64,000 bases of DNA from Oceanobacillus jordanicus (GTDB taxonomy: Bacteria > Bacillota > Bacilli > Bacillales > Amphibacillaceae). The position numbers were made by a program, and so were the translations under genes. This document shows positions 17,272-26,611 of the stretch, piece after piece; the stretch's first letter is position 1, and every line of letters begins with the position of its first letter. The stretch spans positions 124,001 through 188,000 of the forward strand of contig NZ_JAIFZM010000006.1 in NCBI RefSeq assembly GCF_022095695.1, written 5' to 3'. Under the pieces are notes generated by a model, which saw only the letters and a program-made list of their open reading frames with translations, was not told the origin of the DNA and ran no database searches.

Positions 17272-18213
17272 ATGAAGAAGTTTACGATTATTCTTGTAAT
17301 GGGACTTTTAGCGCTTGTTATGGCAGCTTGTGGAAATGACGCTAGTGGTGAAGGAACGAGTGGAGAAGAGGCGACTGAGAAGATTACGATTTCCCATGAA
17401 TATGGAGATACTGAGGTTGTAAAGAATCCGGAGAAAGTTGTCGTATTTGACTTCGGAATTCTAGATACCCTTGATAAGCTAGACGTTGACGTAGCTGGTG
17501 TTGCACAAGGAAACATTCCTTCCTATCTTGAAAAGTACAATGGGGATGAATACGAAAATATCGGAAGCTTAAAAGAGCCAGATTTCGAGAAAATCTCCGA
17601 AATCAATCCAGATGTAATTTTAATTTCAGGTCGTCAAGCAGCAGTATATGACCAGCTTGAAGAGATTGCTCCTACAATCTATTTAGGTGTAGATACAACG
17701 AATTACATGGAATCATTTAAAGAAAACATGAATAAGGTTGGGGAACTTTTTGACAAACAGGAACAAGTAGAGGAAGAGCTTGCGGCAATTGACGAGTCCA
17801 TTGCTGGAATAAATGAAAAGGCTTCTGCATCTGATGAGAAGGCACTAATTATTTTGGCTAATGATGACAAGATCAGTGCATACGGTCAAAATTCCCGTTT
17901 TGGTATTATTCATGACGTATTTGGTGTGCCAGCAGTAGACGAGAGTATTGAAGCTTCTACACATGGTCAGAATGTTTCTTTTGAATATGTTGTGGAGCAA
18001 GACCCAGACCTATTGTATGTAGTCGATAGAGGAGCGGCAATCGGAGGAGATTCAGCTGCCAAGCAATTAGTAGAGAATGATCTTGTTAAGGGAACCACAG
18101 CATATGAGAAAGATAATATCGTGTACTTGGACCCTGATTACTGGTATCTATCTGGAGGCGGACTGGTGTCTGTGTCCGAAATGGTAAAACAAATCGAGTC
18201 CAGCATAGAATAA
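17272..18213 (+). CDS. yclQ: petrobactin-type siderophore-binding lipoprotein
   Basis: 313 aa. Lipoprotein signal peptide MKKFTIILVMGLLALVMAAC with lipobox VMAAC; the mature protein is anchored at Cys20. The rest is a class III periplasmic-binding-protein fold with a long central helix: first lobe KVVVFDFGILDTLDKL, linker helix MESFKENMNKVGELF, second lobe KALIILANDDKISAYG and FGVPAVDES. Length and pattern match YclQ, which captures petrobactin and photoproducts outside the membrane and hands them to YclNO. GAGGAG ribosome binding site. A terminator follows. Confidence 0.93.
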   Translation: MKKFTIILVMGLLALVMAACGNDASGEGTSGEEATEKITISHEYGDTEVVKNPEKVVVFDFGILDTLDKLDVDVAGVAQGNIPSYLEKYNGDEYENIGSLKEPDFEKISEINPDVILISGRQAAVYDQLEEIAPTIYLGVDTTNYMESFKENMNKVGELFDKQEQVEEELAAIDESIAGINEKASASDEKALIILANDDKISAYGQNSRFGIIHDVFGVPAVDESIEASTHGQNVSFEYVVEQDPDLLYVVDRGAAIGGDSAAKQLVENDLVKGTTAYEKDNIVYLDPDYWYLSGGGLVSVSEMVKQIESSIE

Positions 18214-18223
18214 ACCTTAAATT

Positions 18224-18266
18224 AAAAGCTTGTAGAGAAACCATGTGTTTTTCTGCAAGCTTTTTT
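18224..18266 (+). terminator. terminator of yclNOPQ
   Basis: AAAAGCTTGTAGAGAAA / TTTTTCTGCAAGCTTTT with one mismatch, followed by TTTTTT-G. Confidence 0.9.
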
Positions 18267-18426
18267 GTATTAAGACCCTATTAATGTTTGTTGGCATAAC
18301 GATTGGTGGGAACTTAGATTCTATAATGGGTTTAATTATAATAAATTTGGTGGGGACAGTAAGAACAACTGATATACTTATAAATAATGCAGAATATTTT
18401 TAAAATAGAGAGTGGGAGGTATAAGT

Positions 18427-18864
18427 ATGAAGATCAAAAGAATAGACCATGTAGGTGTAATAGTAAATGATCTCTCTGCTGCTAAAGAGTTTTTCCTCGA
18501 TTTTGGGCTTGAAATGTTAGGGGAAGGAGAAGTAGAAGGTAAGTGGGTAGAACGAATTATAGGGCTTAGTGACGTGAGAGAGACGGTTGTAATGTTAGGG
18601 ATGCCGGATAGTCAGGTAACGTTGGAACTGGTCAAATTTCATACACCGACAGATGAAAAAGGAATTCAGCAATCTTTTGCAAATACCTTAGGGATCAGGC
18701 ATATTGCATTTGCTGTTGAAGATATAGAATCCGTAGTAGCCAATTTGCAGAATAAAGGTACGGAACTTTTCGGTGAGATACAAAACTACGAAAATGCTTA
18801 TAAGTTATGCTATGTTCGTGGTCCAGAAGGAATTATTTTAGAATTGGCGGAGAAAATCGGGTAA
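18427..18864 (+). CDS. VOC-family (glyoxalase/bleomycin-resistance fold) protein
   Basis: 145 aa from ATG 18427, with GGGAGG 7 nt upstream (a GTG 15 nt earlier overlaps that site). Two beta-alpha-beta-beta-beta modules typical of VOC metalloproteins: IDHVGVIVNDLSAAKEFF at the start, with the first metal-ligand His, and IRHIAFAVEDIESVVANL in the middle, ending GPEGIILELAE with the Glu ligand position. It could be a lyase, epimerase or dioxygenase-like enzyme; the substrate is not visible. Monocistronic. Confidence 0.85.
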   Translation: MKIKRIDHVGVIVNDLSAAKEFFLDFGLEMLGEGEVEGKWVERIIGLSDVRETVVMLGMPDSQVTLELVKFHTPTDEKGIQQSFANTLGIRHIAFAVEDIESVVANLQNKGTELFGEIQNYENAYKLCYVRGPEGIILELAEKIG

Positions 18865-18879
18865 ATATTAGGTTTTAAA

Positions 18880-19119
18880 GGTACGAATGCCATCGACTCG
18901 TACCCTCGAACTGTTGCATCGGCCCAGTGGAAACGTTAAAGTGATTACTCACCGTTTATGGTCTGTTTAGGCGCTTTCTAAAGTATCTAGATGAGTGCAT
19001 TAAAGAGTTGTCGCAAAATGTGGCAGAATGAAGGGAAAGGCGGTTCAGATTGTTACCGAAATGTTACGTTGGTTTGAAAACCCTGTCAAAATAGCTTTTT
19101 CAAGGGTTATCGCCTTTCC
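18880..19119 (+). other. intergenic region with unusual inverted repeats
   Basis: Within the 325-bp gap before the lipoprotein gene. GGTACGA (18880-) and TCGTACC form a 7-bp stem with an 11-nt loop just after the VOC gene. GGAAAGGCG (19034-19042) and CGCCTTTCC (19111-19119) are perfect complements 68 nt apart and enclose a smaller stem AACCC/GGGTT. The second structure ends about 70 nt before the next start and may be a leader fold. No T-tract follows, so it is not a simple terminator. No ORF with a start signal is present. Confidence 0.4.
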
Positions 19120-19189
19120 TGGCACTTGATAAGTGGTAGAAAAGTATGTTTGAATGAAGGGACAACATAATGAAATGAGGGAATTGTTA

Positions 19190-19933
19190 ATGAAGAAGTT
19201 GATTTTGTTAGGCTTTGCACTAACTTTAGCTATAGTATTGGCAGCTTGTAATGATGATTCATCGAAAGAGTCCAAAGATAATGAACAAGAAGATAGTGCA
19301 CAAACGGAAGAAAGTGCAGCAGGGGAAAATGAACAGGCGCAGCAATCAACGGAGATAACAGAAGAAGAAAAACTTGATCCGGAGAAAGCAGTAGTTTCTG
19401 TTAATGGTACGGAGGTAATGGGAGATAGCTATAATTCAGTATATAGCATGTTGAAAACCCAAATGGCCGGAAGTGGACAAGATGTTTCGGATACGGAAGT
19501 AGTCAAAGAACAAGCCGTTAATGTTCTAATCGAACAGCAATTGATTCGTCAAGAAGCCGAAACGCTAGGTTTAGAGGTGACGGATGAGGAAGTGCAATCC
19601 GAATTTGACACGATTAAGGAAGAGAATGGCGAGCAATTAACAGCAGTTCTTGATCAGTTTCAGTTGTCCGAAGATGACTTTAAAAGACAACTTGCTGATG
19701 ACTTGATTACCAATAAATACGTAGAGTCTGAGTTGGATATTAAAGTAACAGATGAAGAAGTCGAAGAATATTACAACAAGTTGAAAGAACAAAGTGGCGA
19801 TCAGGAAGTTGGTAAACTGGAAGATTTAGAGCCGACTATTAAAAATCAGATAACACAGCAAAAAACTGCAACTGAGCTACAGAGTAAAGTAGCTGAACTA
19901 AAAGAAGATGCAGAAGTAGAAACGTTAATCTAA
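19190..19933 (+). CDS. SurA N-terminal-domain lipoprotein (foldase-like)
   Basis: 247 aa from ATG 19190, which places a clean lipoprotein signal first (MKKLILLGFALTLAIVLAAC, Cys20). Then an acidic, Gln/Ser-rich linker of about 40 residues, then a SurA_N-like helical domain (VVSVNGTEVMGDSYNSVY, EQQLIRQEAETLGLEVTDEEV). PrsA-type foldases carry a parvulin domain after this; here the chain ends soon after, with no parvulin motif. It is probably a surface chaperone acting on exported proteins. Only a weak GAGGG lies before the start, so upstream in-frame ATGs at 19154 or 19175 cannot be fully excluded. Confidence 0.82.
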   Translation: MKKLILLGFALTLAIVLAACNDDSSKESKDNEQEDSAQTEESAAGENEQAQQSTEITEEEKLDPEKAVVSVNGTEVMGDSYNSVYSMLKTQMAGSGQDVSDTEVVKEQAVNVLIEQQLIRQEAETLGLEVTDEEVQSEFDTIKEENGEQLTAVLDQFQLSEDDFKRQLADDLITNKYVESELDIKVTDEEVEEYYNKLKEQSGDQEVGKLEDLEPTIKNQITQQKTATELQSKVAELKEDAEVETLI

Positions 19934-20010
19934 ATAGCGATTTCTTATAATGAAAGGAACGTTGGAGTATTCATTATAAAAAAGAAGCGAGATAAAAGTT
20001 GATTAAAAGA

Positions 20011-20064
20011 AATGCCGAATCATTACGTCAAAGCCTATAGGCTAGTAATGATTCGGCATTTTTG
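20011..20064 (+). terminator. terminator after SurA-like lipoprotein gene
   Basis: Perfect 16-bp stem AATGCCGAATCATTAC (20011-20026) / GTAATGATTCGGCATT (20045-20060) with an inner palindrome AGCCTATAGGCT, followed by TTTTTG. Confidence 0.92.
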
Positions 20065-20145
20065 TGTCATTTGTAGTGTGGGCTCATCAATTAGCGAAGT
20101 ATTTGCTGTAGCCCCGTTTAGGCGCCCCTAAGTTGCTTCTTTTAT

Positions 20146-20299
20146 CCCGGTGCAACCGTCCGTAAGACTCCCCTTTAAAACATGAAGTGAAACCGTGAGT
20201 TTTTAGTGGGAGTAAACGGACGCTAACACCCCGATTCGTTCTACTAACAATCAGTGGGGGAAGAATGAAGACCTCCACTAAATTGAAGTTTCACTTTAT
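20146..20299 (+). mobile_element. palindrome-associated repeat, copy 2 (at the hisC 3' end)
   Basis: Near-consensus copy: CCCGGTGCAACC after TTTAT (20141-20145), left hairpin with arms CCGTCCGTAAGACTCCC / AGTGGGAGTAAACGGACG, right hairpin from AATCAGTGGGGG (degenerate partner), end TTTCACTTTAT. Its right end supplies the hisC stop codon (TGA at 20293-20291). Removing the element restores an open frame reading I-I-K-E-A-T-stop, so the insertion seems to have shortened HisC by three residues. Confidence 0.78.
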
Positions 20300-21349
20300 A
20301 ATTTGGTCTAACTGATGGAAAAGCTGCTGCATCTCTTCATCCGTTCCAATTGTGATGCGTACGTAATTTTCAATGCGTGGCTTGTTGAAATACCGAATTA
20401 GGATGCCAGATTCCTTAAGCCTCTCGTAGAGCTCTTCTGCAGGAATTGTTTCATGTGTAGTGAATATAAAGTTTGTCTGAGATGGCAGAACGGTAAACCC
20501 ACGTTGATTCAATGCACTAATCGTCCATTCTCTTGTGGTTTTAACTTTCTCTGTCATGTCAGCATAGTAATCGGTCGCTTGAAACGCCGCCTCCGCTCCC
20601 GCGATAGCAAGTCGATCCAAGGTGTAAGAGTTAAAAGAGTCCTTTATACGCGTAAGACCTGAAATCAAATCCTCATTTCCTAGTGCATATCCCACTCGAA
20701 GGCCGGCGAGCGACTTTGACTTAGACATGGTTTGAATGACCAAGATATTTTCGTAATCTTGAACAAGTCTCACTGCAGATTCACTGGCAAAATCGATGTA
20801 CGCTTCATCAATAATAACGACTTGATGCGGGTTTTGCGCAGCAATTTCCTCAATAAAATCCAACTCCAGATAAATACTCGTCGGTGCGTTTGGGTTCGGA
20901 AAAATGACACCACCTTGCGATTGGAAAAAAGCTTCCTTAGGTATAGTAAAATCTTCTTGTAAGGGTACAGTCTCAAATGGAATATTAAACAGACGTGCAT
21001 AGACAGGATAAAAACTATAGGAAATATCCGGGAATCTGATTGTCTTATCTGGATCAAAAAAGGCCATAAAGGAAAAAGCAAGTACTTCGTCTGATCCATT
21101 GCCGACAAAAACTTGTTCTTTCTTTAGTCCATGTAAGTCTGCAATTCGCTTTTTCAACTGATCCGCAGTAGGAGATGGATATAAATTGAGACTGTTAGCG
21201 GCTTCCTTTTCAATTGCCCTTACCACTGCAGGGGAAGGGGGATAGGGATTTTCATTTGTATTCAGTTTAATGATCCCTGGCTGATTTAACTGTTCTCCAG
21301 GTACATAGGGCTCACAGCGGAGGGTGGCTTTGCTCCAAAACCTACTCAC
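20291..21349 (-). CDS. hisC: histidinol-phosphate aminotransferase
   Basis: 352 aa, class I/II PLP enzyme converting imidazole-acetol phosphate and glutamate to histidinol phosphate. Signatures: [40 protein letters not shown] and the PLP-Lys region [16 protein letters not shown], with Arg in YVRITIG near the end. The start is GTG, overlapping the end of hisI by 8 nt, so it is the last gene of the his operon. In B. subtilis hisC lies in the trp region instead. The stop is provided by repeat copy 2. Confidence 0.95.
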   Translation of the reverse strand: MSRFWSKATLRCEPYVPGEQLNQPGIIKLNTNENPYPPSPAVVRAIEKEAANSLNLYPSPTADQLKKRIADLHGLKKEQVFVGNGSDEVLAFSFMAFFDPDKTIRFPDISYSFYPVYARLFNIPFETVPLQEDFTIPKEAFFQSQGGVIFPNPNAPTSIYLELDFIEEIAAQNPHQVVIIDEAYIDFASESAVRLVQDYENILVIQTMSKSKSLAGLRVGYALGNEDLISGLTRIKDSFNSYTLDRLAIAGAEAAFQATDYYADMTEKVKTTREWTISALNQRGFTVLPSQTNFIFTTHETIPAEELYERLKESGILIRYFNKPRIENYVRITIGTDEEMQQLFHQLDQIIK

Positions 21350-21983
21350 TTTGGTTGCCAGCCTTATTAATATGCCGTTTCATTAGCTCTTTTTTTATAT
21401 CTGATACAGAAACATCAAGCAGCTCCATTAATACCAGTGTATGGTAGGTTAAGTCTGCTATCTCCCAGGTAATCTCCTGTTTATCCGTATTTTTAGCCCC
21501 AATGATAACTTCACTGGCTTCTTCGCCTATTTTCTTTAATATCTTATCAATTCCCTCATTAAACAGATAGGTTGTATATGCCCCTTCTACGGGATTATTC
21601 CGACGTTCCTTAATGTTACTAGTCAACATTGGGATAATCTCACTTTCAACTTCTTCTTTTTCGTAGAGTGTATTGTGAAAACACGTTTCCTCTCCAGTAT
21701 GACAGGCAGGTCCAACCGGCGTTACGTGGATCAATAAGGCATCTGCATCACAATCAAATTTGATTTTCTTAACCTTTTGCTTGTTTCCTGAGGTTTCGCC
21801 TTTATTCCAAAGAGATTGGCGCTTCCTACTGTAAAACCACGTTTCACCAGTTTGAATGGTTTTCATAACTGCCTCTTCATTCATATAGGCCAATGTAAGT
21901 ACCTTAGCACTCTCGGCATCTTGTACGATGGCAGGAATTAAGCCATTTTTATCAAAGGAAAGTTTTTCTATCTCTACCTCCAT
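21342..21983 (-). CDS. hisI: bifunctional phosphoribosyl-AMP cyclohydrolase / phosphoribosyl-ATP pyrophosphatase
   Basis: 213 aa HisI-HisE fusion. The N-terminal half has the cyclohydrolase metal site ([25 protein letters not shown] with two Cys) and the Ser/Trp block [13 protein letters not shown]. The C-terminal half has the pyrophosphatase helix [16 protein letters not shown] and [13 protein letters not shown]. Catalyses steps 2 and 3 of histidine synthesis. The start overlaps the 3' end of hisF by 10 nt. B. subtilis has the same fusion, called hisI. Confidence 0.95.
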   Translation of the reverse strand: MEVEIEKLSFDKNGLIPAIVQDAESAKVLTLAYMNEEAVMKTIQTGETWFYSRKRQSLWNKGETSGNKQKVKKIKFDCDADALLIHVTPVGPACHTGEETCFHNTLYEKEEVESEIIPMLTSNIKERRNNPVEGAYTTYLFNEGIDKILKKIGEEASEVIIGAKNTDKQEITWEIADLTYHTLVLMELLDVSVSDIKKELMKRHINKAGNQSE

Positions 21984-22747
21984 GATTGTTCACTCCTAAC
22001 GTTGATTGCTTTCTTCTGTAAATATTGTTTTAATTCTGGAATTGGGATCTCATTATAGTGAAATACAGAGGCGGCAAGGGCTGCGTCTGCATATCCTTCT
22101 TGGAGTACATCAGAGAAATGCTCTAATTTCCCAGCACCACCACTTGCGACGATTGGAATATTCACAGCTTCTGCAAGCTGCTTAATTAGATCAAGTTGAT
22201 AGCCGTTTTTCTCTCCATCTGTATCAATAGCGTTAATCACAATTTCCCCAGCGCCTAGTTCTTCACCGCGCTTTGCCCATTCGATTGCATCTAATCCTGT
22301 ATTAGTGCGGCCACCTTTGGTAAACACCATCCATTTATTATCTGCTGTTTGCTTTGCATCAATGGATAGTACGATGCATTGAGACCCGAATTTCAAGGCA
22401 GATTGTTGAATAAGTTGCGGATTCTCTACTGCTGAACTATTAACTGAAACCTTATCGGCACCTGAGCGAAGGATTTTGTGAATATCATCGACTGTCCTTA
22501 GCCCGCCACCAACCGTAAAAGGAATTGCGATCTCTGCTGCTACTTTTTCTACGATGTCAGCAAGGATGTCCCTTTCTTCATTGGAGGCGGTAATATCATA
22601 AAACACGAGTTCATCCGCGCCCGCTTGATTATATCTTTGTGCAAGTTCTACTGGATCAGCTACATCCTGTATGTTCTGAAACTTTTTCCCCTTTACTACC
22701 CGTCCTTTATCTACATCCAAACAAGGGATTATCCTTTTAGCGAGCAT
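21974..22747 (-). CDS. hisF: imidazole glycerol phosphate synthase, cyclase subunit
   Basis: 257 aa from the ATG at 22747; another in-frame ATG lies 9 nt upstream, but AAAGG is well placed only for the inner one. (beta-alpha)8 barrel with the catalytic Asp pair in [15 protein letters not shown] and VLSIDAKQT, the phosphate-binding FTVGGGLRT and VASGGAG. With HisH it converts PRFAR and ammonia to IGP and AICAR. Its start overlaps the hisA stop by 11 nt, suggesting translational coupling. Confidence 0.95.
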   Translation of the reverse strand: MLAKRIIPCLDVDKGRVVKGKKFQNIQDVADPVELAQRYNQAGADELVFYDITASNEERDILADIVEKVAAEIAIPFTVGGGLRTVDDIHKILRSGADKVSVNSSAVENPQLIQQSALKFGSQCIVLSIDAKQTADNKWMVFTKGGRTNTGLDAIEWAKRGEELGAGEIVINAIDTDGEKNGYQLDLIKQLAEAVNIPIVASGGAGKLEHFSDVLQEGYADAALAASVFHYNEIPIPELKQYLQKKAINVRSEQSWR

Positions 22748-23459
22748 TTGACTCATCCTTTACGATCTCTTCAAAGGATAGTGTGCCGTCATACAAAGCC
22801 TTTCCGATTATAGCTCCATATAGTTGCAGATTTCTTAGCTGTTGAATATCTTCTTTCGTTGTGACTCCGCCTGAAGCAATTACGTTCAGGTTTGTTGCCT
22901 GATTCATGGCTTCAAGTTCTTCCAGGTTAGGACCTTGAAGCATCCCATCTTTTAAAATGTCTGTGTATACAATGGTTTCGACGCCGATTTCTTCAAGCTC
23001 TTTAACCAAGTCAATGGCCCGAATGGTGCTTGTTTCGGTCCAACCATTTGTCGCAACAAACCCGTTGCGGGCATCAAGCGAGACTGCTATACGATCCTTG
23101 TACAGCTTTACTGCTTCCTTGAGAAATGGACGATCTGCAATGGCTGCAGTTCCGATAATTACTCTTTCCACACCTGCTTCAACATACCTTTTTATTGTTT
23201 CCAGTGAGCGGATACCGCCACCGACTTGTACAGGAATGGGACTTATAGAAGCAATCTCTTCGATGAGCGATTGATTTGCAGATATACCTGATTTCGCTCC
23301 ATCTAAATCAACGATATGGATAAAGTCCGCGCCTTGCTTTTCCCATTGACGGGCAACATTTAATGGGGAATCACTATATATTTTTTGTTGATTGTAATCT
23401 CCTTGTGTAAGTCGTACACACTTTCCATCCTTGATATCTATAGCTGGAAATAAAATCAT
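22737..23459 (-). CDS. hisA: ProFAR isomerase
   Basis: 240 aa (beta-alpha)8 barrel, paralogous to HisF. Asp8 in ILFPAIDIKDGKCVRL is the catalytic base and the second Asp lies in AVSLDARNGFV. Phosphate-binding loops: VGGGIRS and VIASGGVT. Isomerises ProFAR to PRFAR, step 4 of the pathway. It overlaps the hisH stop by 4 nt. Confidence 0.95.
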   Translation of the reverse strand: MILFPAIDIKDGKCVRLTQGDYNQQKIYSDSPLNVARQWEKQGADFIHIVDLDGAKSGISANQSLIEEIASISPIPVQVGGGIRSLETIKRYVEAGVERVIIGTAAIADRPFLKEAVKLYKDRIAVSLDARNGFVATNGWTETSTIRAIDLVKELEEIGVETIVYTDILKDGMLQGPNLEELEAMNQATNLNVIASGGVTTKEDIQQLRNLQLYGAIIGKALYDGTLSFEEIVKDESNAR

Positions 23460-24061
23460 CTGATCATCTCCCCGAAGTTTTTTAATAGCTGTAAACCAAC
23501 CGCGCCACTTTTTTCTGGGTGGAACTGCATCCCTGTTATGTTTTTATCCTGAACGACTGCAGGGATAGTCCCTCCATACAAGGTACTTGCGACCAAAGAT
23601 TGGTTCTCATAATCCGTGACAGCATAGGAATGGACAAAATAGGCATATGCTTCTGGGTTAATACTCCGCAAAATAGCGTTGTTCCCATGCTGGTCTAATG
23701 TGTTCCAGCCAATATGAGGAACTTTTACATCTCCCGTTATTCGTGACACAGCACCTTTGAGCAGGCCAAGCCCTTCCCACCTTCCGTCTTCATAGCTCGT
23801 TTCATAGAATAATTGCATGCCTAGACAAATGCCGAGTAAAGGCTTTCCGTTTGCAGCCTCTTCCTTTAATATTTTTGCTAATCCTAGACTTCTAATGGCT
23901 TCCATTGCGTCATTAAAGGCACCAACTCCTGGGAGAATGATAGCTTTACTTTCCTGGACTACGTTAGATTCTGTAGTAACGACAGAGGAGAGGCCCACTT
24001 TATCTAATGCGAATTGCAGACTCTTTATATTGCCTGCACCATAATCAATTATCGCGATCAT
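23456..24061 (-). CDS. hisH: imidazole glycerol phosphate synthase, glutaminase subunit
   Basis: 201 aa class I glutamine amidotransferase. Oxyanion strand LPGVGAF, nucleophile Cys in LLGICLGMQLF, and His-Glu in GMQFHPEKSG form the triad. Supplies ammonia to HisF through the barrel. Separated from hisB by 54 bp, the largest gap inside the operon. Confidence 0.95.
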   Translation of the reverse strand: MIAIIDYGAGNIKSLQFALDKVGLSSVVTTESNVVQESKAIILPGVGAFNDAMEAIRSLGLAKILKEEAANGKPLLGICLGMQLFYETSYEDGRWEGLGLLKGAVSRITGDVKVPHIGWNTLDQHGNNAILRSINPEAYAYFVHSYAVTDYENQSLVASTLYGGTIPAVVQDKNITGMQFHPEKSGAVGLQLLKNFGEMIR

Positions 24062-24115
24062 TACTTTTCGCTCCTTCTGTAAATAGCGTTGTGCACATTC
24101 TTTACATGTAATCTA

Positions 24116-24700
24116 CTAAAGAGTCCCTTTTGTCGATGGAACACCTTTTATCCTGCTATTTTGTTGACTTGCTAAATCGAGGGCCCGACCTACGCCTTTA
24201 AAAATAGACTCAATGATATGGTGAGAGTTTTTTCCATACAACAGGTTAATATGGAGTGTCACTTTTGCATTGCTTGCAAAAGCTTGAAAGAACTCTTCTA
24301 CTAACTCTGTATCAAAACTTCCAACCTTATCCTTTAATCCTTCTACGTGAAATACCAGATAGGACCGGCCACTTATATCAAGAGATATGCTAGATAATGC
24401 TTCATCCATAGGGCTAGAAACGGTGGCATATCGTGTTATTCCTTCTTTGCTTCCAAGTGCTTCTCGAAAGGCTTGACCTAGCGCGATGCCAATGTCCTCT
24501 ACAGAATGGTGCTGGTCCACTTCCAAATCACCATCACATGTAATCTCTAAATCAAATAGCCCGTGCTTGCTTAATAGAATAAGCATATGGTCAAAAAAGC
24601 CAATCCCTGTCTGGATAGCGGAGTTCCCTTCTCCGTCGATTGAAAGGTCTAACGTTATGTCCGTTTCGGCTGTCTTTCGTGTAACATTACTTTTGCGCAT
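24116..24700 (-). CDS. hisB: imidazoleglycerol-phosphate dehydratase
   Basis: 194 aa from ATG 24700, the family's usual length; the frame is open 12 codons further upstream, but GGGATGGG lies just before this ATG and the protein then starts with the normal RKTAETDI strand. Manganese-binding His/Glu motifs: IGFFDHML, DQHHSVEDIGI and KNSHHIIESIFKG. Dehydrates IGP to imidazole-acetol phosphate. Monofunctional, unlike the enterobacterial HisB. It overlaps the end of hisD by 14 nt. Confidence 0.94.
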   Translation of the reverse strand: MRKSNVTRKTAETDITLDLSIDGEGNSAIQTGIGFFDHMLILLSKHGLFDLEITCDGDLEVDQHHSVEDIGIALGQAFREALGSKEGITRYATVSSPMDEALSSISLDISGRSYLVFHVEGLKDKVGSFDTELVEEFFQAFASNAKVTLHINLLYGKNSHHIIESIFKGVGRALDLASQQNSRIKGVPSTKGTL

Positions 24701-25979
24701 TTTTCCCATCCCTTCTTTGATAAATTGCGTTGGCATGAGCAGTTAGCCCTTCTGTTTCCGCTAAGTGAATTATCGGTTCAGATGCTTTTAGTAAAGCCTC
24801 TTGTGAGTACTGGATGATACTTGATTTTTTCATAAAATCATAGACACCTAGAGGGGAGGAGAAGGCTGCCGTTCCACTCGTTGGCAAGGTATGATTGGGT
24901 CCTGCAAAATAGTCACCAAGCGGTTCTGGAGAATAATTGCCAAGGAAAATAGCTCCTGCATTTTTTACAAATGGCAATTTGTCAGAAGCATTCTCCATCA
25001 TCAGTTCTAAATGCTCAGGTGCTATTTGGTTGATAAGGTCGAATGTTTCTTGTTCATTCTTTGTGATAATAATACGTCCAAAATCTTGTAAGGAAGCTTT
25101 TATAATGTCTTTTCTTTCTAACATTTCTAGTTGGATGTACATCTCATTTCTAACTTTTTCAGCTAACGTGGTACTGTTTGTAATGAAAAAGGTACGAGCA
25201 CGCTCATCATGCTCGGCCTGTGAGAGCAGGTCTGCGGCAATATATGCTGTAGGGGCGGAACCATCTGCTGCTACACATATTTCGCTTGGTCCTGCAATCA
25301 TGTCAATGGCTACATCACCAAATACCCACTTCTTTGCCCTGGCGACAAAAGCATTCCCAGGTCCTACGATTTTATCTACCTTAGAAACTGTCTCTGTACC
25401 ATAAGCTAATGCGGCTATTGCTTGAGCGCCACCGATTTTGTATACAGTATCTACGCCCACTTCCCTTGCTGCTGTAAGCACATAAGGATTTACCTTTCCA
25501 TCTTTCTGTGGTGGTGTCACAATAGCGATTTCCTCTACTTGAGCTAATTTTGCTGGAATCACGTTCATTAGTACAGAGGAAGGGTAGGCAGCCTTTCCAC
25601 CAGGGATATAAATGCCAGCTCGACCTATGGGTGTAATCATTTGGCCGAGTGTTATGCCTGATGACTTATGAAAGAACCAAGACTTTTCGAGCTGCTTTTG
25701 ATGGAATTCCTCAATGTTTTGTTTTGCTTGCCTCAAGGAATTTATAAAATTACCATCAACAAGTTCTGCTGCCTCTGTAAATTCCTCCTCTGATACGAGC
25801 AACTCTGTAAGCTTTACGCCATCAAATGCTTCGGTATAATCGTATAATGATTGGTCTCCTGTTTGTCTCACCTTTTGAATGATTTCTAGTACAGTTTTAT
25901 CAAGGTTTTGATTATCTTGTTCCAAGGTAGTTGTGTTACGTTCTTCTTCAAGGTATGAGTCAGCCGTTATGATTCTCAT
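24687..25979 (-). CDS. hisD: histidinol dehydrogenase
   Basis: 430 aa zinc enzyme oxidising histidinol to histidine with two NAD+ steps. Blocks seen: GRAGIYIPGGKAAYPSSVLM, GAQAIAALAYGTETV, KIVGPGNAFVARAKK, IDMIAGPSEI, LLSQAEHDERA (Gln/His zinc and catalytic region), EHLELMM and the late GPNHTLPTSG. Overlaps the 3' end of hisG by 20 nt. Confidence 0.96.
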   Translation of the reverse strand: MRIITADSYLEEERNTTTLEQDNQNLDKTVLEIIQKVRQTGDQSLYDYTEAFDGVKLTELLVSEEEFTEAAELVDGNFINSLRQAKQNIEEFHQKQLEKSWFFHKSSGITLGQMITPIGRAGIYIPGGKAAYPSSVLMNVIPAKLAQVEEIAIVTPPQKDGKVNPYVLTAAREVGVDTVYKIGGAQAIAALAYGTETVSKVDKIVGPGNAFVARAKKWVFGDVAIDMIAGPSEICVAADGSAPTAYIAADLLSQAEHDERARTFFITNSTTLAEKVRNEMYIQLEMLERKDIIKASLQDFGRIIITKNEQETFDLINQIAPEHLELMMENASDKLPFVKNAGAIFLGNYSPEPLGDYFAGPNHTLPTSGTAAFSSPLGVYDFMKKSSIIQYSQEALLKASEPIIHLAETEGLTAHANAIYQRRDGKNAQK

Positions 25980-26610
25980 ATTCTTCCTCCAGTCCTACTG
26001 TAAGTCTCTTGATGAATAGCTGAATATCATTTGATTTTGTGGCGAAGCTCGCTTTATTCACAATCAGCCTTGTGCTAATATTTTCAACGTCCTCAAAGAC
26101 TTCCAATCCATTTTCTTTTAACGTATTTCCTGTTTCCACAATGTCTACTATGACGTCAGCTAATCCGATTAGGGGAGCAAGCTCAACAGATCCATTTAGC
26201 TTGACAGTCTCCACATCCAATCCTTTTTTTTGAAAATGTTGTTCGGTGATATTGGGATATTTTGAAGCCACTGTTAGGCGTTGCTTGGAAGGGGGAAAGT
26301 CACCTGCTCTTCCAGCGACAACAAATTTACACTGTCCTATTTTCAAATCTAGTAATTCATAGACATCTGCCTGTGATTCTAGAATGTTGTCTTTTCCTGC
26401 GATGCCAATGTCTGCCGCCCCTTTTTCAACATAAGTTGGGACATCAACGGCCTTAACAAAAATTAACTTTATCGAAGCATCCTCACTTAGAAAAACAAGC
26501 TTACGCGTATCTTCATGAAAGTCCTGAAACTGAATACCTATTTTCTTTAATAAATGAATCGTGCTATCGGCGGTTCTGCCCTTTGCTAGTGCAAGAGTTA
26601 TGTTGGACAT
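25960..26610 (-). CDS. hisG: ATP phosphoribosyltransferase, short form
   Basis: 216 aa. The short HisG lacks the C-terminal regulatory domain and needs HisZ, encoded directly upstream. Seen: the N-terminal LALAKGR, YVEKGAADIGIAGKDN, and the PRPP loop VDIVETGNTLKENGL. Catalyses the first step of histidine synthesis. Only 1 nt separates its ATG from the hisZ stop. Confidence 0.96.
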   Translation of the reverse strand: MSNITLALAKGRTADSTIHLLKKIGIQFQDFHEDTRKLVFLSEDASIKLIFVKAVDVPTYVEKGAADIGIAGKDNILESQADVYELLDLKIGQCKFVVAGRAGDFPPSKQRLTVASKYPNITEQHFQKKGLDVETVKLNGSVELAPLIGLADVIVDIVETGNTLKENGLEVFEDVENISTRLIVNKASFATKSNDIQLFIKRLTVGLEEEYENHNG

Positions 26611-26611
26611 C

